Shown here: piece after piece, positions 1 to 11,039 of the stretch
Numbering within the stretch: the first letter of the stretch is position 1
How the letters are laid out: every line of letters begins with the position of its first letter
Source of the DNA: Ophiosphaerella korrae
Lineage: Eukaryota; Ascomycota; Dothideomycetes; Pleosporales; Phaeosphaeriaceae
NCBI GenBank assembly: GCA_028456385.1
Contig: JALNQF010000033.1
Coordinates: 248,001 to 312,000 of the forward strand
Reading direction: 5' to 3'
Length of the DNA: 64,000 nt
Position numbers and translations under genes: made by a program
The notes under the pieces: model-generated
The model's database searches: none
What the model was told of the DNA's origin: nothing
Seen by the model: the letters and a program-made list of their open reading frames with translations, nothing else

Positions 1-3000
1 TGCGGCTGGACCCTCAGCAAAAGGTCGACGGGGCGCGCGCCGCGATTGCGCACGCGGGTGCACAACGTGTAAAACTCATCGACGTCGATCTCAAACTTTG
101 CGCGGCCGTGGCGCGGCGCGGGCGAGACGCTCATGGCGATGTGGATGTCGTCGAGGCGCAGCGCGGCCAGCATACGCGGGGATAACCGGATGCCGCGCAT
201 TTCGAGGGCGCCGGTGCGGCCGGTAGACTCTTCGGTCCAGGTGCCGTGGAGGCGCGCGAGGAGTGCGGCGCGGTACCAGAAGGATTCGCGGGCGGCGCGT
301 TCGGCCTCGGGGGAGATTTTGCTGGCGCTGACAACGAATTGGCGTTGGTTGGCGGGGTTGAGGTGGGGGATTGGGTTATGGGCGCTTTGGAGGTGGATTT
401 TGGGGAGGATGAGGGCTATGCGGTTGACGTGGCCTGGTTGGATTATTTCGGTGACGGTATAGGGGGGGCCGGATGGTGAGTCAGTGTCGTTGGAGGGGGA
501 AGGTGGTTGGAGGTAGAGGGAGACGGAGAGCGGATTGGGCCAGGAGTTGCGGAGGTCGAGGAGAAGCATGCAGTATTCATCGTGTGTTGGATCGCTTCCT
601 AAATGCTGTAGTAAGGATTGTAAATGTGCCACACTCTTCCCTGACGACTTCGATCCCAGCAGATTTGACTTGCCGCTCCAAGCAAAGTCGTTTGACAGTG
701 GAACAATATCCGGTCGTTGCAATTGCACGCTGGCGTTGACCGTGATGGATATGGGAATAGAAACCTGGCGTGTGAAGAATTTGTCGTCGACTTCTGATCG
801 TCGTTTCCCCAAGTTGGCATAGTCGATTTGAATCACAGCATCCATGAGCCGTGTTCGACCAACAACCTCAATCGTGAAAGCCATCGTCTCGCCGGGTTGT
901 ATACGAATAGACTCTTCCTCAACATCCTTACACCAACGGAGAGATGGATGGTGAGCGAGCTGGATCTCGAGTTCGTGGAGTTCGGTAGGTGAAAGGTCTT
1001 TATTGGTTGTCGCAGCTTGAATAGCTGATGTCGCGGAGTCTTGAAACGTAATGTGGACAAAGTCAACAACCGTACTTTTGGACGTGTTCCTAACTGTGAC
1101 CATAAACTGTTTTCGTTCGCCCTCGAGCACCATGAGCGAGGATTGCGGTAGGGAGATATCAGTGATTACAATAACGGGCTGATCGGGTATAACGCTAAAT
1201 GTCAGTGACTCGGATTTTGGCTCCGCTCTGGATGTTCGATCGGTTAATGGTGCTACAGCTGACGACGGCCGTGAAGTTGGAGCGCCTAGACATGCCTTTA
1301 GGCCCGTCGATTTCATCTTTAGCTCTCTTGTTGGCTTCCATGGATCTGGGAAAATGGGAAAGAGGCGCTCTCGACACCCAATGACCTTGATATAACAGCC
1401 GATAATCTTGATGGTTCCCGAGGATCGGGTTACTCCAGCTATCTGGAACTTTTGTGTCCTATAAGGGCCTAGGAAAAAGTGTTTCTCCATGGCAGTGAAC
1501 TCTGCGCCTTCCACAGCGATCCTCAATGAGTCTACTTCGAGCTCGAAGTCGTAAGGATTTTGCAGCGCGATTACAAAACGATACTCCTCATTTGCCACTA
1601 GTATGGTCTCCGCCACATTACTTTGGGGCTTTTTGACCCAAGGGTTATGGAGAAACGGGCCATCCGCACCTGAGGCCAATTTGAGCTCTGCCGAGCGATG
1701 ATGTGTCAGGCGCAGTGCAAATGGCTCTTCCAGTATAAATAACCCCCGAACTAGAAAGTCGTCCCAATATTCGGTCTCTTCATGCTGTAGACCGAGTTTA
1801 TTCGCCGCAGCCACTGTTCGCGAGATGTTCGAGAATAGTCTGACCTGCTCATCTCTGGGAAGGGACACGAACACATCAGTACTATTTGGCTTTGGTGCGG
1901 TGCCGGGCCCAGCCATACGTAACAGCAATGCTGTAAAGTGCAGTACTCCGTTGAAGTCTGGCAATGCTTCACAGAAATTGAGGCACATTCGAAGTACCTC
2001 TAGCTTGAGACTCACGTTACCAAATGCCCGCAGCGACGACGTCTGAATAATGTCTGCTATTACGCTCTCGCAAGTTTCTCTGTTTGGTAGTGCACTGGCT
2101 TGATCTTTGGCTGCGATGGATCCTTTCATTCGTGGCAGCGATTCCTTTGAAGCTGGAATTCCATAAATCCGCCCGAGTAGACCCAGAAACTCGTCAATAC
2201 CACTCTCGAGCTCTCCTTCGCCCAAGTTCAATGCACCAGCGCTGGATGCACCTCCACTCACCATGTTGAGCGCCGCGAGGCCTGCAGCCGGATGAACACC
2301 CATCTCTGCAGCACCTATTTTTCGAGCTTGCACGAGACCAGGAATGAGAGAAAGGATAAAATCTTTCATGATGATAGCCTTTTTTCTTTGCAACCCAAGC
2401 GAGGACAAGACAGATGCAATACCAGCGAGCACAACTACTCGATCTGTAGGATTGATGCCGGACATCTCAACCGGTCCTGGCAGCGCGCGAAAAAGCATAG
2501 AGGCGATGTCATTTCGTGTTGGGTTCACACTGAGTCGCGGAACCGAGAGTCTAGGCTTTTGGCGATATGGGGTGTTCAAAACAAGGTGCTGCAGTGTATC
2601 ATCATCCATGTAACCAGCAGAGAGGTTGATAGCGGCAAGCAATTTTGAGAACCTAATAACACACTCGGAAAAAGCCAAGGGAGGCAAAGATTCGCCAGCG
2701 AAGTTTGACGCCCTGGTATACAGATTCAGAATCATGTTAATCAGATCTGGAAGAAGAGAATTCAGTCTCTCAAGTGCAGCCTCGTGATTGGAAGTTCTTG
2801 GCGCTGTTGTTACATCTGCAGTGCTACTTGTTGGTGTATGCTGCGGTGATTTAGAATCCACATTCTTTTCCGATATTGGGTAACACAAGGAAGGTATCTA
2901 CGAATGTTAACATCTGATTCTTCCGTACACGATAACGGAAACAAACCTGGAAATCTATGCCTGACCATGCAAACAACAATAAACAGACCATGATATGCTC

Positions 3001-4253
3001 GAGTGCCTTCGCATGCCAAAGGTGGTCACTGAAAGCACGTGCTCTGTTCGCGCCCTCTGTAAGTTCCCTTATTGCCTCATGCCATTGGCCTGCAGACATG
3101 TATAGTGTACCAACTACAATACTTATTCGGCCACGCCCCTTGTTTCTTGCGCGTTCACCTACACCTCCTGAACCGAAGCCATGGATTGATACTCGATTGG
3201 ATGCAGTGTCTTTGGTAGCTGTGCTGGGCTTTGATGGATTGCTAGTTGTTTGATGAAGCACGTTTGCTGCGTTCACACCAGAGATTTCATCGAATGTAGT
3301 GGGTGGTGTACGTGTTCCTTGAGTACCAGGTGACGCAGCTCTTGGGTCGTCTGCTGATAGCGGCCCTCCCGACGTTGAGGGCAGGACTGGCATAGACATT
3401 CGATGTACGTCTTTTTGTGAACTTGAAGAAGGCGTCTCTGGTCTGCTAGTATTTGGCGTTTGTGAATTCCGCCGAGAAAACTGTGACGTTGAAAGGTCCG
3501 AGTTGGCCCAGGAAGGTGTAGTCCCTGTGCCCCCATTTTGTGATCCAGGCGAGGAAACTGTTGGCAAAGCTTGTATTGATCTTGCCAGGGTCGTCATCTC
3601 CGCGAGAAGAGTTGCAGTCAGATCACACATGATAGTTTTCATTGTCGTTGTCTTTAGTAATGATGCTGGAGGAACGAAAACCGTCTCAGAAGGGAGACGT
3701 GGGTGAGGGCCATGTAGTTCCGAGTCAAACATCATCAAACTGTGGAGATATGCTCTTGGGAACCGTTCATTAACATCTTCCATAGCATCTGCAATCTCTC
3801 TCACGTCGTTCTCCTGGGCATGTGCATCATCAGTCGTTGCAGGAGAGTCCTCAGAAGCACGTGATTGATCAAGGCATGGATATTCTGAAGCATCTCCAAT
3901 GCCGATGACCAAAAGCGGCTCTCGAAACTGCTCAAATGGTGACAAGGACAAATGAGATGCTGGTGGAAGCGAGGTTGAGAGATCATACAAAAGTGTTCCA
4001 CTTGGAAAAGCCAAGGGCGAAAACATATCTATGCCATGCTAAGATCAGCGAATGTGAGCCTAGAGGCAGTTTTTGAGGGTCTCGTACTCCTATCCGGCCG
4101 AGAATCAGGGCTGACATCTCCGAGTCGAATCAAGGACTGTCGCTGTAATAACTCGACAAAAGCCAAATAGCGTGAGCGCTTGATGCGGCCTACAGGAAGA
4201 AGAAGGGCCCTGATGCGCGCGGGCGCGATCGGGGACAAAGGATCAACTCCCAT
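1..4253 (-). CDS. TRS120: TRAPP-II complex subunit Trs120 (TRAPPC9 / HypA type), 3' end outside window
   Basis: Large TRAPP-II subunit, a tether and Rab11/Ypt31 GEF component at the late Golgi. The start ATG at 4253 opens with MGVDPLSPIAPARIRALLLP, typical of fungal Trs120. Two introns are inferred: 4029-4087 (GTACGA...ATAG), which joins SPDSRPDR to NMFSPLAF, and 2898-2946 (GTTTGT...GTAG, branch TTAAC), which joins GIDFQ to IPSLCYPIS. After the second intron the frame stays open through to base 1, so the C-terminus is missing. Visible parts are the N-terminal core, a low-complexity Ser/Pro/Thr insert around 3250-3500, and a C-terminal half rich in beta-strand, immunoglobulin-like sequence as in the family. 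The upstream gene is divergent and shares a promoter of about 570 bp. Family assignment is confident; exact exon ends are inferred. Confidence 0.9.
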
Positions 4254-4823
4254 CGTGCCACATTGGGAGGTTTGTATTAGGAGGCCACGGAGAGTGATAT
4301 TCTATTATTGGAAATAGCCGTCGTGATGGAAAGATGCATGATGTTTCGAATATTGGACGTTGAAGGCGTTCCTATGATTTGGCGGTGGAATGACTAAGCT
4401 GGCGCTACACCGCCCCAAACAGGCCCCTGTAGTTCTGATGCTCTCAGCCAACCTCATCTCTGCCTAGACGTATCCTCCAACATCGTGACTTTGAGCGCCT
4501 GTGTCATTTTGTCTCTTTTTTTCCCCCTGCATAGCGTTGGTATAGATACGGTTGCATATACAAGGGTGCTTCCTAGCTCTTCTGGGCGTTTCTGCACCAT
4601 TGCCACGCATCCCGTTACGCACATTCACACCAGCGCCACTGCTAGGCTGAAGTCCGTATCAATCAACCACTCTCTCCTTTTCTACCTTTCTACATTTGCA
4701 CTACCTTGTTGCTACATTCGCAGTAGTACTTTCCCATAGTAGGGATTTTTATCTCGATAGCTGGAGCCTCCGCGATACATCCACAGTCACAAGGCCCTAA
4801 TTTGACCCGGACCATCCAGCATC
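4254..4823. promoter_or_regulatory. divergent intergenic promoter, Trs120 / DUF3684-type ATPase
   Basis: A 570-bp spacer between two divergent starts. The half next to the ATPase gene (about 4480-4740) is pyrimidine-rich, with runs of tctctttttttcccc and ctctccttttctacc, as is usual for fungal promoters and leaders. No convincing short gene or RNA was seen. Confidence 0.5.
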
Positions 4824-7800
4824 ATGGCAACAATAGACTTCGCCCGGTTGCGAAACCAAACTATGGCCGATGGCCTAGATAGTGAAGTTACTGTCAATAC
4901 GCGGGCTCTCATAGACAAAGTGCTCGCACGGTACTCGAGCGAGCACACGACTTTGAGGGAACTAATACAGAACGCTGCAGACGCCAAAGCAGATACCGTC
5001 ACTATTAAATTTGAGACTGACCCGTCTTTAACAATCCCAACTCCACATGGAACCAATGAGTCTACTCTTTTGAAACACATCATCCAAAATCATACGATGA
5101 AGCGACTTGCTGTGACCAACAACGGACAACCATTTACCACGGCAGATTGGAATCGTCTCAAAAGTATTGCTGATGGTAATCCTGATGAAACGAAAATCGG
5201 CGCATTTGGCGTGGGCTTCTACAGCGTCTTTGCTGACTGCGACGAACCGTTTGTGGTTTCCGGCAATAAGACAATGGCATTCTACTGGAAAGGTAATACC
5301 TTGTCTACAAAGATGGCCACTGTTCCAGCTGAGCACTCTAATTCCAACACAACCTTCTTTCTCGATTATCGACAGGCAAACCAAGCATCACCCTCTTTCA
5401 ACCCCTCTAAGCTTCCCAACATCCCAGATTTATGCCAGTTTCTAGCGACTAGTCTGACATTTGTTGGACTGGAATCCATCGAGGTGCACGTAGATAACTA
5501 CGTAGTCGCATCCTTTTCGAAAAAGATATCAACCCCCGAGGAGATTGGATTGCCGCCGGGGCTGAGGACAGAGACCGAAGGCGGCCTAATGCGCGTTACG
5601 CATATTACACGGCAGCAATCTCAGCTCGATGCTCAGTGGCTGAACGTTATTGCAACTGCTCAGATTCCTCCCAAAAAAGTGGCAAACTTAATGCCACAGG
5701 AAGTTCGAAATGCTGGGAATTCGCTCAAGAGTTTCTTTTCTAAATTTTCAGCACCGTCTCCAGCACCGCCATCGAAAGCCTCTAAATCCCAGGTAGTAGA
5801 AAAGCCTATTGCTGACAACGAAGACATAGCGGGCGAATCGAAAGGGACAATCTTCCTGCAAGTATGCACCATTGAGGTTGCAACACGCGTGAACCGTAAT
5901 TTTGCGGCTGAGATTGAGCGAGCAACGAAAAAAACACCTCCAAAGACGACTAGAATCGCCCTTCTCACATCTCCGTACCAAGACCCTTCCTCTTCCCTTT
6001 CAATCGGATCGGGTAAGACAGAACAGCTGGCATCAAAGATATTTGCAGAGGTTTTACCGACAAAAGCGGGTCGTATCTTCATTGGCTTTCCAACAGCCCA
6101 GACCACTGGCTATCTAGCTCATATATCTGCACCCTCCCTTATCCCCACCGTCGAGCGAGAGAATGTGGACATGAATGCGCGCTACATCTCTACATGGAAT
6201 AGTGAGCTATTGCGGGTGGCCGGATTGGGCTGTCGAATCACCTACATGGCAGAAATGGCAGGAATTCAAGCGCGTATGCAGACAGAATTAGTTGAAGCGT
6301 TGATCCCAAGGGCTCTCTATGCATTCCGGCAGTATACAGCCAGCTCATCTCACCCATCGACTGTCTTAGGAGAAAAGATTGAGGGAGCTTTCTGGGGCTG
6401 TTCAAAGGAAAACTCGATTGAAATTCTATCCACAAAGGGTGTCATGGCAAGTAATCGCGTACGCATGCCCGCTGAGACACTGAGTTTTCTGGGGGAGGTT
6501 CCAATGGTACCCCAGGAGCTTGCTAATGCTGCTGTCACTTTCATGTTGAATCTGCACAATCGAGGCTTGATCTCAGAGCTCACCATGCAAGACATACGCC
6601 AAGGTTTAGAATCGCGAGCACTTAGCGAAGATGAGCTCTGTGAGTTCTTGAAATGGTGCGGCTCTAAACTTGAGAATGGCGAACTTGACATTCCTGGTTC
6701 TCGCAGTCTCTTCGAGATTACAGTTGCGAATATCGATGTCCAACCTGAGAAAAACTCAGGAAGAATTCTCGCATTAGGTAACATCAGCACCTTTGTGAAT
6801 CCAGCCCGGATTACGCCCAGCCTCCCGCTTCCTTTGGACACAATCCCATTCTCCTTCACCAAAGGTATGTCCATGAAGCAGCTACAGATGTTTGGGTGGA
6901 TTGAGCTTTCGATGGTGCGCTGGCTGCGACACTTGACAACACCCCCGCAACTTGATCAGTTTATAATATCCGAGCAACTTGCATCGACTGTCTTGAGTTT
7001 AGCTTCAAAATGCTGGGAACAACTTGATGGAAGCTCCAAAGATACTGTAGTCAAGATTCTCACTCCCCATACCGTAATGCCGACAAAGATGGGTATGCGC
7101 AGGCCAGCAGACTCGTATTTCCCCACAGTCAAGTTGTTTGATGATCTGCCTACTGTGAAGCCGTTCCCCGGTTCGAGAGAGAAGTTTCTGCTTGCAATTG
7201 GGGTGCGAAAGACAATTGATTTACCCGTTGTATTCGATCGAATGCGCCACCGCGACGCCCAACAAGGGGACAAATTGGCGTGGAACCATACCGATCTCAT
7301 TCGGTACTTTGCCTCAGTCATCGATGAGATTCCAAAGAAGGACTTAGATCGCCTGCGAGAAACTCCTTTCTTACCTGGTGAAGGCACATGGGCCAAACCA
7401 GGACAGCTTTTTAAAGCTTCAGATTTATACGCGCCGGACCAAGCCATACTGTCATTAGGCTTGACACAGATCAAGTTGCCCTTCGAGTTCAAGTCAAACT
7501 CGCGTGAAGGCGTACTGCTACATAATCTAGGACTAAAGCACTGGCCCGATTGGTCCATAATTGGGAGAATTTTGCACCATGCCGGACAGTCTAATGACCA
7601 GAAGTTATACAATCTGGCTATGGAATATCTCTTACAGAATTACTTCAAGAATGGCTACGCCGCTACAGCGCAGGAGTTTGCAAAGCTAAATCTTCCGATA
7701 TTGCCTACAGAGAAAGCCCCTTTCCCGGCGCTCGTCGGCCCATTGCAGTGTTTTACGAACGAAAGTGCGGCTTGTCTTGGGTTTGCAATTCTTCGAAGTG

Positions 7801-9983
7801 ATCTTCGACCACATGCCGAGAAATTTGGGGTGCAGCGGGATCCTAATATATCGCCATGTGTACAATACCTTATTGATACACCACCAAAGAGCAAAATAGA
7901 TGCCGAGATGCAGTTCTCATATTTGGCACACCGTTCATCTGACTTGGATCAGAACAAGCCTTTGATAAGCAAGATTTCAACGTCGACTATTGTACCAGTA
8001 TTTCGAAAGTACTATCTTGATCCCAGCTGCAGTGGATTCGAGGACCGAACGAAACAACAAACGGGAAAAACGGAAATGCGCATACATCACTACGATGCAC
8101 CAGAGCATGTCTTTGTTGGTCGCGATCAGGAATACCGGGGCATCCTTGACTATGTGCAGTATGGAGCAGAGGCCACCGCTTTCTTGTTGAAGGTGGGTGC
8201 AAAACATGAACCTAGTACCCAAGACCTTGCTTCCTTATTGTCGAGAAATCCGATGCGTTTCCTGAATACAATTGGCCAGGAGAAATATCTTGATTTGCTG
8301 AGGAAACTAGCCGAGCATTCAGAGAATATATGGAAAGACAAGGAGCTGGCCAAAACGCTAGTGACTTCGCGAGTTTTACTTGGCTATCGCGATATCAAAG
8401 AGAACATGAAGAAGGTAGACACCCCTGAGGAAGAGTACGATGATCTTGACGAACCCATCGTGCACCGCGAGTGGTCTTTGAACAAGGCAAGCGATATCGT
8501 GATTATCGATAATGTCAACTACCTGCTACGATTCCGAGACTTTATCATCGCTGCACCCCAAGAGGAAGCCCTTGAGGAGTTCTATGCTCGATTTGGCGTT
8601 CAAAAGGTTTCAGATTTAGTAAAAACAGAACAGCGTATTGGCACTGCTGTGCGTGATCAGACGCCTGCACAGGAGCTCAGAAAGGATATCATGGAGCGAG
8701 TTAGGCTCTTCCTTCACGAATACGAGCGTGACGCCTCGTCTTCCAAGTCTATCAAGCACGATGCGAAGTGGTTAGGGTCTAATCTTACAGTTCAATGCGT
8801 GTCAGATATCTCGATTCGATACTCGCTTCAGGAGCGGAATGTCGCCACATCCTCACGTAAGACTGCAGTTATAGTCAAGGTCCGCGGCCAAGGATATGTG
8901 TTGAGTATCACGCCAAAGTACGACCTATACGAGGTTTCTACTGAGTTGGTCAGGCTACTGATTTCACGGCCGAAGCGCAACGACGCCTTTGGCTTAGAGC
9001 GGATTTTGACTGAACCTCTCCGTCGCCTGCAGCAGAAGGGTATTAATGTTGAACGTATCTTGCGCAAGAAAGAACACGAAGCCCGTATCGCCAAGCAACA
9101 AGAGCTAGAGAGGGAATACGAGGACCAACAACGTGCGGTGGAACAGGCCAAATCAGCTGCGGTAAAGGCTGAGCAAGTAGATAATGCGCCACCAGCGACA
9201 CCAGACAAGACAAATCATATGCCTGGCTCATTTGGAAGTCCAGAAACAGGCATGGAAGTTGCAGACCGTAACCGTCGATCTGCGGACAAGGGTCTTATCA
9301 ACAACTGGGCAAAGAAACTTGGCTTCAAAACAGATTCTACGCCACGCTCCAGCACGGGAACTGATGGGCCACAAATCAGTCGCGATGTTCAAGCAACTAA
9401 ATCGAACATTCAAAATGCCATCAAAGATTGCCGACCTACTGGAATGCAAGAGATTAACACCAAGCACCACCAAGACCCAACTGAGCTTGACCGTGGAGGT
9501 TACTGCAACGGCGAGCAATGGGAGAATTTGCAAAAGGCTTTCTCCGTTCCATTTGCGGGCCGCCATGTCGACATCTATTATGGTCTTGCTGAATCGGCCC
9601 AACTCACCGATTTACAAAACCCCCTTTCTGGGTTCCTTCCACTCATATTCGGCTTGACTTCGATCTTCGCCGTTAATCCTTCTGCAGTCAACATCTTCCT
9701 CGACAGCAGGTCCAACACGGTAGCCTTTAATATGGGCGGTAGCTTGTTCTTCAACCTGGCGTGGTTCATAGCATTGCATAGCGAGGGGTGGGGCACAAGA
9801 GAAGGACGACTTCGGGCGCTGGACAGTTGGTTCTGTACATATTGTCACGAGCTGGCGCACAATTTGGTTGGGGACCACAATGCCAGACATAGCTGGTATC
9901 AGCAGCAGATCATCATTGAGTACAGCCAGCAGTACCGTGCAGCACTGGAGGGTTACACGCAGGGCTTGCTGAAGCAGGAATAG
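4824..9983 (+). CDS. DUF3684-type giant protein: sacsin/HSP90-like ATPase N-terminus, HELAH metalloprotease-like C-terminus
   Basis: Single-exon 1719-aa protein starting at ATG 4824. Residues 1-200 form a GHKL (HSP90/sacsin-type) ATPase fold: the N-box ELIQNAADA (E46, N50, D53), an adenine-loop segment TNNGQPF where HSP90 has DxGxG, and the G2 box GAFGVGFYS from G126. The middle 1200 residues show no motif I recognise. A charged coiled coil (KKEHEARIAKQQELEREYEDQQRA...) lies near residues 1415-1450, followed by a disordered Ser/Thr/Pro-rich linker. The last 150 residues end in YCHELAHNLVGDHNARHS, an HExxH motif (H1675, E1676, H1679) with D1684, H1685 and H1689 nearby as possible third zinc ligands. 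Architecture and length fit the fungal DUF3684 family, whose function is unknown to me. ATP binding is a good inference; peptidase activity is only suggested. Confidence 0.85.
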   Translation: MATIDFARLRNQTMADGLDSEVTVNTRALIDKVLARYSSEHTTLRELIQNAADAKADTVTIKFETDPSLTIPTPHGTNESTLLKHIIQNHTMKRLAVTNNGQPFTTADWNRLKSIADGNPDETKIGAFGVGFYSVFADCDEPFVVSGNKTMAFYWKGNTLSTKMATVPAEHSNSNTTFFLDYRQANQASPSFNPSKLPNIPDLCQFLATSLTFVGLESIEVHVDNYVVASFSKKISTPEEIGLPPGLRTETEGGLMRVTHITRQQSQLDAQWLNVIATAQIPPKKVANLMPQEVRNAGNSLKSFFSKFSAPSPAPPSKASKSQVVEKPIADNEDIAGESKGTIFLQVCTIEVATRVNRNFAAEIERATKKTPPKTTRIALLTSPYQDPSSSLSIGSGKTEQLASKIFAEVLPTKAGRIFIGFPTAQTTGYLAHISAPSLIPTVERENVDMNARYISTWNSELLRVAGLGCRITYMAEMAGIQARMQTELVEALIPRALYAFRQYTASSSHPSTVLGEKIEGAFWGCSKENSIEILSTKGVMASNRVRMPAETLSFLGEVPMVPQELANAAVTFMLNLHNRGLISELTMQDIRQGLESRALSEDELCEFLKWCGSKLENGELDIPGSRSLFEITVANIDVQPEKNSGRILALGNISTFVNPARITPSLPLPLDTIPFSFTKGMSMKQLQMFGWIELSMVRWLRHLTTPPQLDQFIISEQLASTVLSLASKCWEQLDGSSKDTVVKILTPHTVMPTKMGMRRPADSYFPTVKLFDDLPTVKPFPGSREKFLLAIGVRKTIDLPVVFDRMRHRDAQQGDKLAWNHTDLIRYFASVIDEIPKKDLDRLRETPFLPGEGTWAKPGQLFKASDLYAPDQAILSLGLTQIKLPFEFKSNSREGVLLHNLGLKHWPDWSIIGRILHHAGQSNDQKLYNLAMEYLLQNYFKNGYAATAQEFAKLNLPILPTEKAPFPALVGPLQCFTNESAACLGFAILRSDLRPHAEKFGVQRDPNISPCVQYLIDTPPKSKIDAEMQFSYLAHRSSDLDQNKPLISKISTSTIVPVFRKYYLDPSCSGFEDRTKQQTGKTEMRIHHYDAPEHVFVGRDQEYRGILDYVQYGAEATAFLLKVGAKHEPSTQDLASLLSRNPMRFLNTIGQEKYLDLLRKLAEHSENIWKDKELAKTLVTSRVLLGYRDIKENMKKVDTPEEEYDDLDEPIVHREWSLNKASDIVIIDNVNYLLRFRDFIIAAPQEEALEEFYARFGVQKVSDLVKTEQRIGTAVRDQTPAQELRKDIMERVRLFLHEYERDASSSKSIKHDAKWLGSNLTVQCVSDISIRYSLQERNVATSSRKTAVIVKVRGQGYVLSITPKYDLYEVSTELVRLLISRPKRNDAFGLERILTEPLRRLQQKGINVERILRKKEHEARIAKQQELEREYEDQQRAVEQAKSAAVKAEQVDNAPPATPDKTNHMPGSFGSPETGMEVADRNRRSADKGLINNWAKKLGFKTDSTPRSSTGTDGPQISRDVQATKSNIQNAIKDCRPTGMQEINTKHHQDPTELDRGGYCNGEQWENLQKAFSVPFAGRHVDIYYGLAESAQLTDLQNPLSGFLPLIFGLTSIFAVNPSAVNIFLDSRSNTVAFNMGGSLFFNLAWFIALHSEGWGTREGRLRALDSWFCTYCHELAHNLVGDHNARHSWYQQQIIIEYSQQYRAALEGYTQGLLKQE

Positions 9984-10435
9984 ATTTTGTTGTTTAGCAA
10001 ATGTTCAATTAGGGCAGTTGTTTGTCACATTAGAACTTAGATATCGATACCAGCCTTCTTTGCCACAACAACATCCAACATGGTACCACCATCGCCATAT
10101 GCACCTATCATTCCAAACCAAGTGTCAAGATGCCAGATCTCGCTGTCGTTGAGCTCACCCTTCCCAATACGTATTGTCCCACAAACAAATACCAACAATC
10201 ACTCCTGCCCCCGTGCCAGCCTGCGGTTACCCACGCCCTTCCACCAAGTCCCTCTTACTCCTTCAGGCAATGCCAACCCCGCCCGTGCCATGCCATGACC
10301 AACTACTCTCCCTCCCTCCCATTCGTCGTTCCCCATCCCTCCTCCAACACACCCAACCTCTCCATATCCACACACACCCTATCGCCCATCGAGCAAAGTA
10401 CGAACTCCCCGCCCCTTCCCCTTTTGGAAGATACA
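9984..10435. other. intergenic region upstream of small secreted protein
   Basis: 452 bp, strongly C-rich and pyrimidine-rich on the + strand from 10080 to 10430 (ccctccctccc, ctcctccaacacacccaacc), consistent with a fungal promoter and leader. In-frame ATGs upstream of 10436 would prefix the secreted protein with low-complexity sequence and destroy its signal peptide, so they were not used. Confidence 0.4.
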
Positions 10436-10834
10436 ATGCGGTTCGCAACTGGACTTTTGTGCGCGCTTGCATGCGCACGTTACACGGTCGAGGCACACGC
10501 GGTGTCAACTATGCATGTGTCTGGATACAAAGCGTCAATAACGGCTCTGAGCACTCCATCTTTTGCGTCGGCGATGCGTCTCAACAGTGCCTGTTTGGAC
10601 GCCTTTACCACGCCGAGAGACGATAGAAGCCAGAGTGGTGCAGAGCCAGAGTCCACGGTATCGGTGGTCGCGACGAGACTTCCTATCTGCTCGTTCAATC
10701 TGCCAAAGGGCCAGTATGATTGTCCTACGGTTAGGGCGGCCGCCAGTGTTCCTGCTTGTTCGTTTAATCGCGCAAAGGGTCGGTACGATTGTGTTTCGCT
10801 GACGGCTGAGTTGACGAGGAGCGTGTATGTTTGA
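10436..10834 (+). CDS. small secreted protein with two CSFN-x4-KG-x-YDC... type Cys units
   Basis: Predicted 132-aa single-exon protein. The chosen start ATG 10436 (context acaATGc) gives a classic signal peptide, MRFATGLLCALACARYTVEAHA, with likely cleavage after AHA (about residue 22). The mature part contains a spacer and then two copies of a 14-residue unit: PICSFNLPKGQYDC (residues 83-96) and PACSFNRAKGRYDC (106-119), 23 residues apart. Third codon positions differ between copies (ttc/ttt, ggc/ggt, tat/tac, tgc/tgt) while the amino acids are kept, which argues for selection on protein. I do not recognise the family. Size, secretion signal and paired cysteines fit an effector-like or cell-surface peptide. 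A repeat-bearing peptide precursor is less likely, because no KR processing sites and no UstYa-like gene were seen nearby. Confidence 0.6.
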   Translation: MRFATGLLCALACARYTVEAHAVSTMHVSGYKASITALSTPSFASAMRLNSACLDAFTTPRDDRSQSGAEPESTVSVVATRLPICSFNLPKGQYDCPTVRAAASVPACSFNRAKGRYDCVSLTAELTRSVYV

Positions 10835-11039
10835 TGGGAAGAGTGGCTGGGTAATTGTGAGTGCTTGTTGGGTGTGGTCTGAGATATTGATGGAGCTGAT
10901 AGTTTTGTAGATGATGTTGTGGGGTCGATGGTGTGAAAGGGGGTTATGTTGAAGGACTTACCCGCTCATAACACCTCCTTGGTTCACATCGGGGGGGCAT
11001 TTATCTTGAAATGTTTTGCGAATAAGCAGTTGTTCACAT

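Noticed and set aside
10130..10435. In-frame N-terminal extension of the small secreted protein
   Set aside because: Low-complexity Pro/Ser/Thr sequence ahead of a perfect signal peptide; more likely leader.
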